DNA from: Chlorops oryzae
Lineage: Eukaryota; Arthropoda; Insecta; Diptera; Chloropidae
DNA length: 64,000 bases
Assembly: GCA_020466095.1 (NCBI GenBank)
Contig: CM035808.1
Coordinates: forward strand, 52,144,329 to 52,208,328
Direction: 5' to 3'
The notes beneath the pieces were generated by a model. The model ran no database searches. It saw only the letters and a program-made list of their open reading frames with translations, and was not told the DNA's origin. The first letter of the stretch is position 1. Each line of letters begins with the position of its first letter. The translations under genes were made by a program, and so were the position numbers. This document shows, piece by piece, positions 52,872-62,439 of the stretch.

Positions 52872-53885
52872 CGTTTTCTTGGAAAGGACCAGGATCAGAA
52901 GGAAAAGTCTTAACATTTCCGAGAGGATTCTGTGGATTTGTTCAGTTGTGCCATGTTTCTGTCTAAATTCAAATTGGTGTTTAGGGATCACTTGGTTCTG
53001 TTCCAGAATAGGAAGGAATTTGAGCAGTGACGTTTTTTCGAAGACTTTTGATAGCACAGGAAGCAAGCTAATTGGCCGATAACAGTCGACTTTGGTAGGA
53101 TCTTTGCCAGGTTTTGGAATCATTATAATTTGGGATGTTTTCCAATCATCTGGAAACTAACCGGTTTGAAGTAGCGCATTAAATATATTAGTGACAAAGC
53201 AAAGGCCACACTTTGGTAGCTCCTTAAGCATTTTTCCGTTCACCAAGTCAAGACCTGGAGACTTTTTAACATTTATTTGGGTTCTAATGACATCTGAAAT
53301 CTCATTTATTTTGAGTTTCCATGGACTGATATTATTTGAGTATGTGTAAGGTAGCATACTTGTGGTTTTATTGTTAGTAGCATCATTAGGGGTAAAAACA
53401 TGACGGAGATGCGTTGCAAAGGCATCAGCTTTTTCAGAATCAGTCTTTGCCCATGTGTTATTCGTCAGGCGTAGAGGTGGACTTGACGCTATAGGGCATT
53501 TTAGGCCTCTTATTGCATTCCATAGTGAGTAATTGGAATCAGCTTTGGTAGACACACTTTCTGTATAGGATTTGAACCTTCTCTCGTTGTATTCTCTAAG
53601 GGCTTTTTGAAGTGTCTGCGAGGCAGCTGAGAGTCTTTCCTTAGTTAATGGTGAACGGAGCCTTTGCCAGTATCTTCGTAATTTCCGCTTTTTATTTACG
53701 AGTGTGTGTATAAAAGTGTTACATTTGTCATCATTCACTGCCTGTGATTTTGACCAAGAGGTAGCGTTAGTGGCTGCTTGTGTTATGGTGGTTTTCAAGT
53801 GATTTACAGCACAGTCAATTTCCGTTTTTTTCTTTGGCGGAATGCAAAAATTTAGGTGAGTGCTTGTGTATTTCCTATATTTAAG
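52872..53885 (-). pseudogene. Linker and RT start of the Jockey-like ORF2
   Basis: Frame 53157-53798 carries the connector (KLRRYWQRLRSPLTKERLSA, TYSNNISPWKLKINEISDVI, VKKSPGLDLVNGKMLKELPK). After one stop, the frame to 52866 has IPKPGKDPTKVDCYRPISLL, KVFEKTSLLKFLPIL and PKHQFEFRQKHGTTEQIHRI, the first RT motifs. It ends at the LTR element. The catalytic RT motifs are at 36155-36718. Confidence 0.85.
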
Positions 53886-54566
53886 TCACTTAGTTTGCTT
53901 GTTTGCAAGTGAAATACGTCTGGGTTTGAATGCTTTCAGACTTGTTATTGTTATACTGACAGGAGAATGGTCCGAAGATAGATCGAACAGGGGCTTTACA
54001 GAAAATTGATGTCTTTTGATATTAGCAACAACAGCAAAGTCAATTAGGTCTGGGACTTTTTGGATATCAGCCGGCCAGTAGGTTGGTTGTCCCGATGAAA
54101 TGATGTCAAAGCACTTGTTGCTCATAAGTGCGTGCCAGAGTTCCCTGCCTCTTGGTGTTATCAAACGAGATCCCCAAAGTGTATGTTTTGCGTTAAAGTC
54201 ACCAGCTGCTATGAAACGGTGGCCCAATGTATTGAAAAATTGGAGAAAAATATCAGAACTGATTGAATATCTTTGCGGACAGTACACAGCAGCAATGGTG
54301 TTTTTTTCGTAAAGTTCTTTAAAGCAGATGGCTGTTGCTTGCAAATGTTTTTCTGAATGCTCTCCTACGAAATGATGTTTGATTCGAGCTTTTATGAGAA
54401 TGCCAGTACCACCATGAGCTTTGTCGTCAGGGTGGTTTGTGCTATAAAAAGTGTACCCGTTCAATTTAAAGTTTGTTATGCTCGTATGGTGGGTATCCGA
54501 AATGAGCATTATGTCAATGTTTTGTTTATGTAAGAATATGATAAGTTCAGATTTGTGGTGTTTCAA
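53886..54566 (-). pseudogene. AP endonuclease domain of the Jockey-like ORF2
   Basis: The 226-codon frame includes IDIMLISDTHHTS (the usual catalytic Glu position reads Asp here), GGTGILIKARIKHHF, FIAAGDFNAKHTLWGSRL (Asp and Asn pair), PDLIDFAVVANI and DLSSDHSPVSITI (SDHSP, catalytic His). The start codon overlaps the end of ORF1 by four bases. The frame breaks after ANKQTK at 53886. It nicks target DNA for priming. Confidence 0.88.
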
Positions 54567-55387
54567 TCCATAAGCATTCCAGTGACAGATTGTAAGGTTA
54601 TTAATTTTTTGTCTATCAAAAGCTGAATTATTTGTGCATTAGTCCGTACCATATCTTGCATCATTTGTTGCATGTTGATCATGACTTGTGTAAGGGTTGC
54701 GATCATATTTTCGAGGCTGGAAACAGATGGTTGGGCGTTATTAAAAGTTTCTTTCGGGGTTTTTAGAACATTGGCAAAAGATACTCCTGGCTGCAGTTGC
54801 TTTGGGGTGGTTGCGTGTTGTGGAAAGGATGAGGCATTTGTTAGGAAAATAATTTTTTGCTGCTGCTTTGGAATATTTTTTAAGTGTTGGAATACAGGAC
54901 AACCTCTATAACTGGCTGTATGGTTGCCTCCACAGTTACTACATTTGGCGTCGGAATTTTCTTTGGAAATTATGCAGCATTTGGTGGAATGAAGGTCTCC
55001 GCAGATGACGCAAACACTAGGGAGTCTGCAATACGCCCTAGTGTGACCAAATTCTTGGCAATTTGGGCACTGCACGGGGCTTGCTATCTTGTGCGGCTCC
55101 TCCACTAATATTCTTCGGTGTAGCAGGTAACGAAGATTGTAAATTGGGTGAGGCTGACTTTTATTATGATTAGTCTGGGTGGGCTCAAGCCCGACGTGAT
55201 ACAGAGGTTGTTGGAGTTTGTCTTTATTGATCATGTTCAAGGCGGACTTAGTTTTGAATCCTTGAGATTCCAATCCATCTTTGATTTCGTTGATATCAAC
55301 ACCAGCTTCAATGCCTTTTATAACTACAGTGAGACCCTTGCTGCTTTTGAGTTGATAAGTGTAAAAGCTCTTCCCTTTACTTTCCAT
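54563..55387 (-). CDS. ORF1 (nucleic-acid-binding) of the Jockey-like element
   Basis: An intact 274-codon frame beginning MESKGKSFYTYQLKSSKGLT. Residues 20-75 match the PRE_C2HC-type region found before the knuckles in Jockey ORF1 (VVIKGIEAGVDINEIKDGLE). Three zinc knuckles follow: CPNCQEFGHTRAYC, CVICGDLHSTKCC and CSNCGGNHTASYRGC. The C-terminal third is Gln/Met/Thr-rich with a helical MIATLTQVMINMQQMMQDMV. The protein coats element RNA and would escort it to the nucleus. It is the only full-length Jockey frame left. Confidence 0.88.
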   Translation of the reverse strand: MESKGKSFYTYQLKSSKGLTVVIKGIEAGVDINEIKDGLESQGFKTKSALNMINKDKLQQPLYHVGLEPTQTNHNKSQPHPIYNLRYLLHRRILVEEPHKIASPVQCPNCQEFGHTRAYCRLPSVCVICGDLHSTKCCIISKENSDAKCSNCGGNHTASYRGCPVFQHLKNIPKQQQKIIFLTNASSFPQHATTPKQLQPGVSFANVLKTPKETFNNAQPSVSSLENMIATLTQVMINMQQMMQDMVRTNAQIIQLLIDKKLITLQSVTGMLMD

Positions 55388-55560
55388 GACAGAGACTATA
55401 TTTTTTTTTTTTTAACAAATTACTTACTTCAAATATATAAACTCAAAATATCCTGCTCCTTCTCAGTTGCTGCAGTTATAGATATTTTTTTTTTTCGTTT
55501 GTTATTGTTGCATGTTATGAGAAACCAGCCAGTCGTCTTTACAAAAATCTAACAAATAAG

Positions 55561-56346
55561 TTTTCTATGATTTTGGCAAACGTCCCATAACTAGGTTGGT
55601 CTATGAGTTCTCAAATTTTTTAGAGGCACTTTAAGAACACTTTAAGGGTGCTTCGATCGAAACTTAACAAATTTTAAAGTAAATCTAATTATATCAAAAG
55701 TCAGAAAGAAGAGGATGGATACAAAAAAATTTAAAAAAATTAAAAAATAAGGAAAAGCTAAGAACGTTGCCGTTAATGGGACAAAGGTGAACGCACAGGA
55801 AGCACGGTGAACAGAAATGTGAGACTTTTGGGGCGAGCTAACGAACAGACTAAATTTTAAATTCTCGTGTTCAATAGCAATCTTTTCGACACGTAAATTT
55901 AATTGGACATTTAAGATCAAGCTAATGCAAGTATAAAACAACCAAAATTTTCTTAAAAAATAGAGGTTTTTGTGCAACGTACTTAAAACTGATCAGTTAT
56001 TCAAATGCGAAGCAGAAAAAATTAATACTTTGATAAGTCTTTTTGTGCACAATACCACAGTTAGAAGAAAAAATTTTACATGTCCTCATTGAATTTTGTT
56101 TAATGGCCAAAAAAGTAACATTTTTATTCAAAGTGGAGTGTCGTGAAGTGAAATTTATCACAATCGTATGAAAAGAATTTCAAAATACAGACACGTTAAT
56201 GATATGAACATAAAACAGGCTTAGCGTTAGCTGTGCGTATACGCCTGATTACTAGAAGTGGGATTATATTTTTCATCCGTTTTATGTTGATTGCTCTATA
56301 TAATTGCTTCACGCTATGATCTAAGGTGCTAAATTTCCATTTTAAG
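55561..56346. other. Intronic DNA upstream of the channel exon
   Basis: AT-rich, no repeats with clear termini and no ORF. GCTTCACGCTATGATCTAAG near 56310 and TTTCCATTTTAAG (56334-56346) form the branch-site and acceptor region of the exon. Confidence 0.6.
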
Positions 56347-56482
56347 GTTTCACGATGAGGAGCACGCGAATCTACTGAACGCTATGTGGTTGATCGCAAT
56401 AACTTTTTTGAGCGTTGGTTTTGGGGACATTGTTCCGAACACATATTGTGGACGCGGTATTGCTGTAAGCACAGGAATGATG
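56347..56482 (+). CDS. SK: Exon of an SK-type calcium-activated potassium channel gene
   Basis: The 136-base exon is bounded by TTTTAAG before and GTGAGT after. It reads in one frame: FHDEEHANLLNAMWLIAITF, then LSVGFGDIVPNTYCGRGIAV, then STGMM. This is the pore helix, selectivity filter and the start of S6 of a small-conductance calcium-activated K+ channel. The NAMWLIAITFL block and the PNTYCGRG that follows the filter are characteristic of the SK family and unlike voltage-gated K+ channels. The first codon is split after two bases; the last is complete. The filter is GFGD where vertebrate SK channels have GYGD. Upstream and downstream exons are not seen in this window. Confidence 0.88.
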
Positions 56483-56700
56483 GTGAGTGAGTGCTCAAAA
56501 TACAATTGACAAACAAGTTAGAACAAAAAAAAAAAAAACATAATACTACGAAATTGAAGTTATAATATAAGATATAAGAATATATATAAGAAACAAATAA
56601 GAAGCTCTTTGGTGCTTGTGCGATCCTTAAATCTGACATTTTCTACTTCCTGCAAGTTTCCATTTACTGAAAAACCCAAAACGAGAGCAAAAATTAAAAA
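56483..56700. other. Start of the intron after the channel exon
   Basis: Begins with the donor GTGAGTGAGTGC. AT-rich with no feature recognised apart from A runs near 56525-56540. Confidence 0.6.
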
Positions 56701-57420
56701 TAAAGTGCAATTGCCTAGTTACTAACTAGGTTCTTGCTAGCGCCTAACTAGCGCCTAGCTGGATTTGCGCGACTAGATAAATGAAGCCTGGGGCAAGCTT
56801 GCGCCTAGCTAGAAACACCACTATAGAGGCGATGACTAGAATAATCTGGACAGGGCCTTGATTGTTTTCTCTAGGTTAAGACCAGATAAAAAACTCGAGC
56901 CAGCCGGTATCTAGCGCCTAGCTTAGTTTTCCCGACTTCAATGTAGCCTTGCGCTAGCGAGGACCTAGCGAGAACCCACTGAGAAATTCGGACACAAGCC
57001 TTTCACTTATAATTCTCAGTTAGTTTGAAGTCGTGGAAATATAAAGGGTATACTTTATGTGTTGTGCGTCAGTTTTGCGCAGAGGCGATATCATAAGCAA
57101 TAAAGTGCGAACAACGTAAGAGCTTTTGCCAACACCCCGCCAAGGGGACGTGAAAATAAATATTTATGTAAAACGAAGTGATTTACATATGATCAAGGCG
57201 CTAGCCAGAAATTACAAGCCGGGTGCAAGCTAGAGATTCAAAGCCGAGCACTAGCTAGAAATTACAAGCCGGGCACTATCTTGAAATGACTAGCCGGGCG
57301 AAAGCTAGAAATAACTAGCCGAAGCAATAACTAACTAGGAAGGATTCTGCTAGACTTTTCTAGCTAATGGCCCAAGATATAAACTAGCTAGCGCCGAGAC
57401 AAAATTTTCATCCGGGATTT
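56701..57420. repeat. CTAG-rich repeat cluster, possible MITE
   Basis: CTAGC and GCGCCTAGCT motifs recur more than 20 times in 700 bases and appear on both strands, with AACTAGCGCCTAGCTGG at the left and CTAGCTAGCGCCGAG at the right, suggesting inverted arms. TTAAAAATA-like sequences lie outside both ends (about 56690 and 57425). There is no ORF and no clear target duplication. Confidence 0.5.
57201..57335 (+). repeat. Five tandem units of about 26 bp
   Basis: Units carry CTAG(C)(C/T)AGAAATTACAAGC followed by CGGGCA or a variant. They lie at about 57202, 57228, 57251, 57277 and 57303, with increasing divergence. Part of the CTAG-rich cluster. Confidence 0.7.
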
Positions 57421-57990
57421 TAATTAAAAATAGTGGGGTTCAAGAAAATGTGCATATTTTGCACCCTCGGAAAGTTTTCACTGTGGTGAGTTTCTTTTGT
57501 ATGAAATAAGTTTCCACAGCTGTGAGTTATTAAGCCGAAGCCTACTGCTTCAACTTTTTCTATATAAAAAATTATTCAAAGTAACCACTTATTTAAAATG
57601 AAAGCTTTAATGTTATCAAATTGGCTGATAGCGCGCCTTCCTTACAAACGTTCACGCAAAAGCGAAAACTTTGATAGTGGAAAATTTGCACACTTGAATT
57701 TTCAAGGCTCGTTGAATAACACATATATATTGCACACATAACAGCATAAAGGCTTGTTCAGACGCTACGTGTTTCGGGTCTCATTTGTGTTTCGGGGCCG
57801 AAACAAGAACCAAAAACTTGTTTCAGATCAAAAGAAGTAGCGAAACAGGTAAACTACTATCATTCTTAATTTGATCGATTGTTATCGGGAAACGAAGTAA
57901 AGAGCAAAAGAAAAATTACTATACATGCGATATAAATTCATTGATATTTTGACATTTAGTAACATTTCTTTTCCACTTTTAAAGTGGGCA
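57421..57990. other. Non-coding AT-rich spacer
   Basis: No gene recognised. GTGTTTCGGGTCTCATTTGTG and CCGAAACAAGAACC near 57770-57810 form a loose repeat pair of TTTCGG motifs. Confidence 0.5.
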
Positions 57991-58442
57991 AGAAAGACTA
58001 TTTCAAAACATTTTGAAAAATAAACAAGAAGAAGAGGAGGTTTTAAGTTGAGGGGCAAGGAAACAAGAAGACGTACCTGGTATTCCGCTGCTGATCCTGG
58101 GGGATGCCGAGTACGTCGATTACGCGACGCGGATTATGTTGATGTGTCTTATATTGGTTTAAATTTGGCGCCTTCCTGGCGGTGATGTAATAAAATAAAT
58201 AAAAAAGAGAAAACAAATTTGCCTTCTTGGCGATTTAGGTGTATACTTCACCTTTAGTTCACTTTAGTGCACTATCTTTCTTAGTTCACGATTTGGTTTT
58301 TTTTTTTTTGTTTTTTAATTCTTTTTACGGTTTGATTTTTATCTAATTTAATTTTAATTTTTGATTTGGAGAATGATGTTGCGCGCACGAGCTTTTTGAA
58401 CGAGGTTACTTTTTCGAGTGGAATCGGTTGAAGGGCCAGAAG

Positions 58443-59381
58443 TCACTCGAACTCGAACTTCGAAGTCGCACAAAAAAGAAGAAGGAGTTGATTAATTCGC
58501 CGCACTTTAAAGGTTCGGCTGCGTAGCTGCGACGGCGAACACGAACATACTGCCCGCCTTGCGCTACGCAACCATAGTTCCCTGCTAACCTTTCCCTCTG
58601 CAGCGAGAACTCCTGGACCACTCACAGCGCCGCCCGCGCCCTCTCTCGATCGATGGCCCTTACCGGGTATCCGGCGTGACTTCCGCTCGATGATTAAAGC
58701 GTCGAGGGAGAACGGCGGAAGGGAGAAAGGACGAAGCGGACTCGAGATCCCTGTCGAGACAACGCCCCGCGAGCAGTTCCCCTGGTGAGGTGGCGATGAC
58801 GCTCGGGCCCCGGCCCTGCACGACAGGAGGATGGTGAGGGGCGATGGCGGTCTTTGCTCGGATATTGCTGTCGGGGAAGTGAGGCGTTGATGTTTGCGCG
58901 AACGACGGCGTCGCTGTCCCCCTCGTTGAGCTCCGGCGGGCGATCGGCGGCGGGGGCTCTCCGTGCTGCGCTCTCGAGAACGGCGGCGTGCAGAGTGGGA
59001 GCGACTTCGAGAGTGGCGCCTAGCAGGTCGTGCCACCTGCGAATTGGGTTCTCGGGCTTCCCTAGGCTGCCACGGACCGGAGTCATCGGGCGATACGGAC
59101 GGGGCCTGTTGGTGGATGAGAGTGCGATGGCGCTCCCCACAGGCCTTGCAATTTTGTCCCGACGGACACTCTCTCCACAGATTGCGCGATGATAGGCATG
59201 AGAAGCAGCATTTATTCTGCTGGACTGCGAGCAGACGCTTTGCCGTGGTCCATCGCCGAAAGCGCTGACAGCGGGCGAGCCCGTGATTGCGGCTACATAC
59301 CACGCACTGCCGTCGGTGCTCCATGATGTATGTCTGAAACGAATAAGAGATCTTCATGAGCGGACGAATCGTGATATACAA
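58443..59381 (-). CDS. Zinc-knuckle and Arg/Ser-rich protein downstream of BEL pol
   Basis: The frame of 312 codons (the natural start may be MEHRRQCVVCSRNHGLARCQ at about residue 20) has a cysteine/histidine cluster: CVVCSRNHGLARC, KCCFSCLSSRNLWREC, CKACGERHRTLIH. Then follows an Arg/Ser-rich region (RRHSRSRSHSARRRSRERST and more) and a Pro/Ser/Gly-rich tail. The cluster resembles the zinc-binding region that BEL/Pao elements carry near Gag, but here it is a separate ORF after pol. An RS tail would suit RNA or splicing-factor binding, which is inference. I have seen similar ORFs repeated in fly genomes. Confidence 0.6.
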   Translation of the reverse strand: MYITIRPLMKISYSFQTYIMEHRRQCVVCSRNHGLARCQRFRRWTTAKRLLAVQQNKCCFSCLSSRNLWRECPSGQNCKACGERHRTLIHQQAPSVSPDDSGPWQPREAREPNSQVARPARRHSRSRSHSARRRSRERSTESPRRRSPAGAQRGGQRRRRSRKHQRLTSPTAISEQRPPSPLTILLSCRAGARASSPPHQGNCSRGVVSTGISSPLRPFSLPPFSLDALIIERKSRRIPGKGHRSREGAGGAVSGPGVLAAEGKVSRELWLRSARRAVCSCSPSQLRSRTFKVRRINQLLLLFCATSKFEFE

Positions 59382-59426
59382 AGAGAGGGGGAGGAGGGGC
59401 TGTTGCGATTGGATGACGAATATTAG

Positions 59427-59624
59427 TCATAAAGCTTCGGAAAGGTCTACAGGGAGCAGGCAGAGTTTCGTGATAGGTCTTGTGACGACGCCGACCTGTG
59501 TCTTGACCTCGAAGATGCGTACGAGGCCATCATCTCCAGGATGCACTTGAATGACTCTCCCTTTTCTCCATTCAAACGGGGGCAATTGAGCGTCCATGAC
59601 GACGACAAAATCGTCGACCTTCAT
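59427..59624 (-). pseudogene. DUF5641-type C-terminal domain of BEL pol
   Basis: Short frame with KVDDFVVVMDAQLPPFEWRK, GRVIQVHPGDDGLVRIFEVK and VVTRPITKLCLLPVD. This is the conserved 'DDNVLPPLEWKLGRI...' type ending of BEL/Pao pol proteins. It is separated by a stop and frameshift near 59630 from the integrase frame. Confidence 0.8.
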
Positions 59625-59642
59625 ACTTGGTTGTTGTACCTT

Positions 59643-60668
59643 TCATTTATCCCTTTTGTGGAGGCTCAACAGATATTCTGACTTCCAACGTTGGGCGAAG
59701 CGATGATGAAGAATTTTCACCTTTTCCCATCTCGTAGTGAGCGGCAAGTCTGCTTGAGGGTCTTCGGGCCAGGCGTTGAGAGGGACTCCTCGAAGGAAGT
59801 GACCGGGCGTCAGTGCCAGCAGATCTGAAGGATCGTCGGACATCGGAGTGAGGGGACGTGAATTTAACACCCCCTCTATGCGGGCCAGCAGGGTGGCGAA
59901 TTCCTCGAATGAGAACTTATGTGGTCCGGCAACTTTCACAAAATGAAGCTTGAAGCTCTTGACCGCCGCTTCCCAAAGTCCACCCATGTGAGGCGCGTGG
60001 GGCGGGATCATATGCCATTCGAAGCCGTGCAGTGAATATTTATGTTGAAGGTCGTCAGCAGCGTTTGAAAGAAAACTTGCGAATTCAATATCCAGAGCGT
60101 TTTTAGCACCAATGAAATTTCGACCGTTATCGGGAAAAACCCGTTTTAGCAGGCCTCACCGTCCGACGAATCGATCGAACGCGGCTCGGAAAGACATCGT
60201 GGATAATTCTGAACATAATTCGAGGTGCACCGCCTTGGTGGCGAAACACACGAAAACGCTGACATAACCTTTTAGATACGGTGCGGTCCGAAGAGTAGAG
60301 GTCTTGATGTCGAATGGTCCGGCGAAATCGACGCCGGTATGCGTAAATGGTAGCGACAACGTCGGTCTCTCAGCTGGCAGTGCGGCCATCATCAGGGTTT
60401 TTAATCGTTGCTTATGGATCGTGCACGTATGACACCGGGTGATAAAGTTCTTGATTTTCCGTTTCAAACGTGCAATGTAGAAGTTTTGTCGAACATTGCG
60501 AAACATGAGTTGAGCACTGCCATGGAGGAGTGTTTTCTGGACGAAATCCAGATAAAGGCGGCAGAACGTTGACGCAGCCGGTATTATGATCGGATATCTC
60601 TCATCGGGCGTAAGATCTGCATGTATCAATCGGCCATTGACGCGCAAAAGTCCATCGTCATCGAGCAT
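59643..60668 (-). pseudogene. Integrase of the BEL/Pao element
   Basis: From 60668: VNGRLIHADLTPDERYPIII, LLHGSAQLMFRNVRQNFYIA and CHTCTIHKQ form the zinc-binding N-terminus. FTHTGVDFAGPFDIKTS gives the first catalytic Asp, VCFATKAVHLELCSELS follows. A frameshift near 60155 leads to VFPDNGRNFIGAKNALDIEF (second Asp), MIPPHAPHMGGLWEAAVKSF (catalytic Glu) and VLNSRPLTPMSDDPSDLLAL. All three catalytic residues are visible. It joins element cDNA to the genome. Confidence 0.9.
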
Positions 60669-61465
60669 GGGGTTCTAGGGTAACAGTTCGTTCTTTTTCC
60701 CGAGAGGCTTTCCCTCGCTCAGGTCCTGATATTCGAGTGGATAGTGAAATGTTTGCGAAAATAATATGGCGATTTCTCGCAACCGTCAGCTCGTCTTGTG
60801 AAAGTATGAGTGTGGTCGGCCTCGGTGCGAGCTCTTTTCGCGCTTGCTTGTAAAATCGCAGTACAAATCCGAGTACTCTCAAAGCTCGGTCGTAAGATGA
60901 GAATCTGGCTAGGAGATCCTCAGTCTCGGTGATGGTAGTGAAGGCGATCGTTTTTCGTTCTTTGATAATGGGGGCTGGTGGCGACTCAATTTGGGGCCAT
61001 TTTGCGGGAAGCTCCACAAGCCACGGTGATCCATGCCACCAGAGCAGATTCTCATGTAGATTTTGCGCTAGCATCCCGCGCGTTCCCAGGTCAGCTGGCT
61101 TTTCCCGCGATCGAACATGGTGCCATGGAGTATTCCCAACATTGGTCAGAATTTGGGAAATTCTGTTCGCGACGTAAGTTTTCCATGCATTTGGAGGGCT
61201 CTTTAGCCCAGCCAACACGATCGAGGCATCAGTCCACAAAACTTTTTGATGTTCATGAATATGTAGTTGAGTTTTGACCGCTTTGATCAGCTTGGAAAGC
61301 AGAACTGTGGCACAGAGCTCGAGCCGCGGCAAGCTGACAGTTTAAAGAGGTGCCACTTTGGATTTCGCCGTAAGCAAGTGGGCGTTGACTTGATTGTGGC
61401 TCTGCATATGCCGGTAGGGAGTCAGTATAATAAGGGTTAATTTCATAACTGAGAGATGGATACAA
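60658..61465 (-). pseudogene. RNase H-like region of the BEL/Pao pol
   Basis: The frame 60658-61332 begins at PRLELCATVLLSKLIKAVKT and has VLWTDASIVLAGLKSPPNAW, FVANRIS-like VANRISQILTN, WHHVRSREKPADLGTRGML and LLWWHGSPWL, all standard for BEL/Pao RNase H. The preceding bases (61465-61330) are in another frame. The open frame ends shortly before the integrase zinc region, overlapping it by 11 bases in a different frame. Confidence 0.88.
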
Positions 61466-61500
61466 ATCGTGAAACGTGCCAGCCCGAGCATCTTCCAGAT

Positions 61501-61930
61501 TGCGTTTCAGAATACAAACTATTAGTCAAATCAAGCAAAACAATCGCCATATGTTTTGTGTTTACATTGCAAGGCACCGCAATTTGAGTGAAATAGCAAA
61601 GCACCTGTGTTTTGTTTATATTTGCGAGCTTAAAAATTTATCCGCTTTCACATTTTCCAGCCTTCAAGATTTTTTGTTGTAAATTATTACAGATTCTGAA
61701 ATCTGAGGAAAATTTCAATCAAGAAAGCCTAATTTTAAGACTGTAAGTCGCTATCATTGGGAAATATGATACTTCTTTCTATAAAAACATAGAGTTTTTG
61801 TAAAATAAAATATGATGAAATTTTGAAGTCGTAAAGCCCAAAGCAGGATTTCATTTTTGACCCATGGTTTCTTGGCCAAATTTTCTTAGAATTTTCTGTA
61901 GATTCCGCTGTTTGCCCACCATTTTTAGAT
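61501..61930. other. Non-coding junction between BEL and hAT fragments
   Basis: AT-rich with no domain recognised. The BEL-like frame stops near 61500, and the next recognisable sequence is the mirrored block at 61944. Confidence 0.5.
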
Positions 61931-61943
61931 TTTTTTCCAAGGC

Positions 61944-62439
61944 ATAAAAGTGAAGTTTGGACAAGATTTGCAATTAAACAGGTTAACATACACACAAAAT
62001 CTTCTTGCATTGGATGCTTCGTGCAAAGTTTTCGATAGCGCCCTCCAATTTGACTACTTCAAATCCTGTCCAAACTTCACTTTTATGCTGAGGAGGAGTG
62101 AAAAATGAATACCGAGGATCTGATGGGTCAATTTTTAAATAATTTTCGATTACTTGTTTTCTGTTCGGTACATTCATTTTGCGTTAACATCAGTGTGGTT
62201 CAAACTCAAATAGCTAAAAATTTTTTCTTTGGTGATGTTTTCTACTCAATGCCTACTTTGGTTTAATGAATTAATGTTTTTCCGTGAGTAGCCCGTGCGT
62301 GCGTAATTTTTCACTCACTCACGGTGAAAATCACGAAATTTGAACTCACGCACATTGACGGACGTGACGTGATTGTGCGGGACTTGCTCTAAGAGCGTGC
62401 GTGAGCGTGCGTGAAAGATCACTCACGCGCCCAGCTCTA
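61944..62439 (-). mobile_element. hAT fragment: terminus, subterminal repeats and BED-finger start
   Basis: Read on the minus strand, the end TAGAGCTGGGCGCGTGAG at 62439 is a hAT-type terminus. It is followed by many CGTGCGTGA subterminal motifs (62285-62430) and, at 62177, the start of a transposase-like frame. At 62066-62091 and 61944-61969 the same 26 bases (GCATAAAAGTGAAGTTTGG and following) occur in opposite orientation, so the inner part is folded back on itself. The other terminus is missing. Confidence 0.6.
61983..62177 (-). pseudogene. BED zinc-finger N-terminus of a hAT transposase
   Basis: MNVPNRKQVIENYLKIDPSD is followed by KSEVWTGFEVVKLEG, which has the aromatic SEVW...F start of a BED finger, and CKKILCVC supplies cysteines (the first cysteine of the CxxC pair in ARSIQCKKIL appears present only once). 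The histidine part of the finger is lost where the inverted block begins. A BED finger binds transposon ends in many hAT enzymes. Confidence 0.55.

Larger units (their letters stand above)
35640..55560 (-). mobile_element. Jockey-like non-LTR retrotransposon split by an LTR element
   Basis: On the minus strand: ORF1 (55387-54563), endonuclease (54566-53886), linker (to about 53157), RT start (to about 52872), then the LTR element 36719 to about 52870, then RT remainder (36718 to about 36155) and a C-terminal region to about 35700. There is no RNase H, and ORF1 has three CCHC knuckles, both typical of the Jockey clade. The ORF1 and ORF2 frames overlap by a few bases. Both outer boundaries are approximate, and no poly(A) tail or target duplication was found. 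Confidence 0.85.
57991..61500 (-). mobile_element. 5'-truncated BEL/Pao retrotransposon
   Basis: On the minus strand the preserved order is: end of RT/RNase H region (61465-60658), integrase zinc and core (60668-59643), a DUF5641-like C-terminal domain (59624-59427), then a separate zinc-knuckle/Arg-Ser ORF (59381-58443) and a 3' non-coding stretch. Gag, protease and most RT are absent, so the copy is truncated near 61500. An LTR cannot be defined because there is no second copy in the window. GC content is clearly higher than background. Confidence 0.8.

Noticed and set aside
58854..59268. Plus-strand frames of 112 and 101 codons in GC-rich DNA
   Set aside because: Shadows of the Arg/Ser-rich minus-strand ORF. 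GC-rich repetitive codons leave several frames open.
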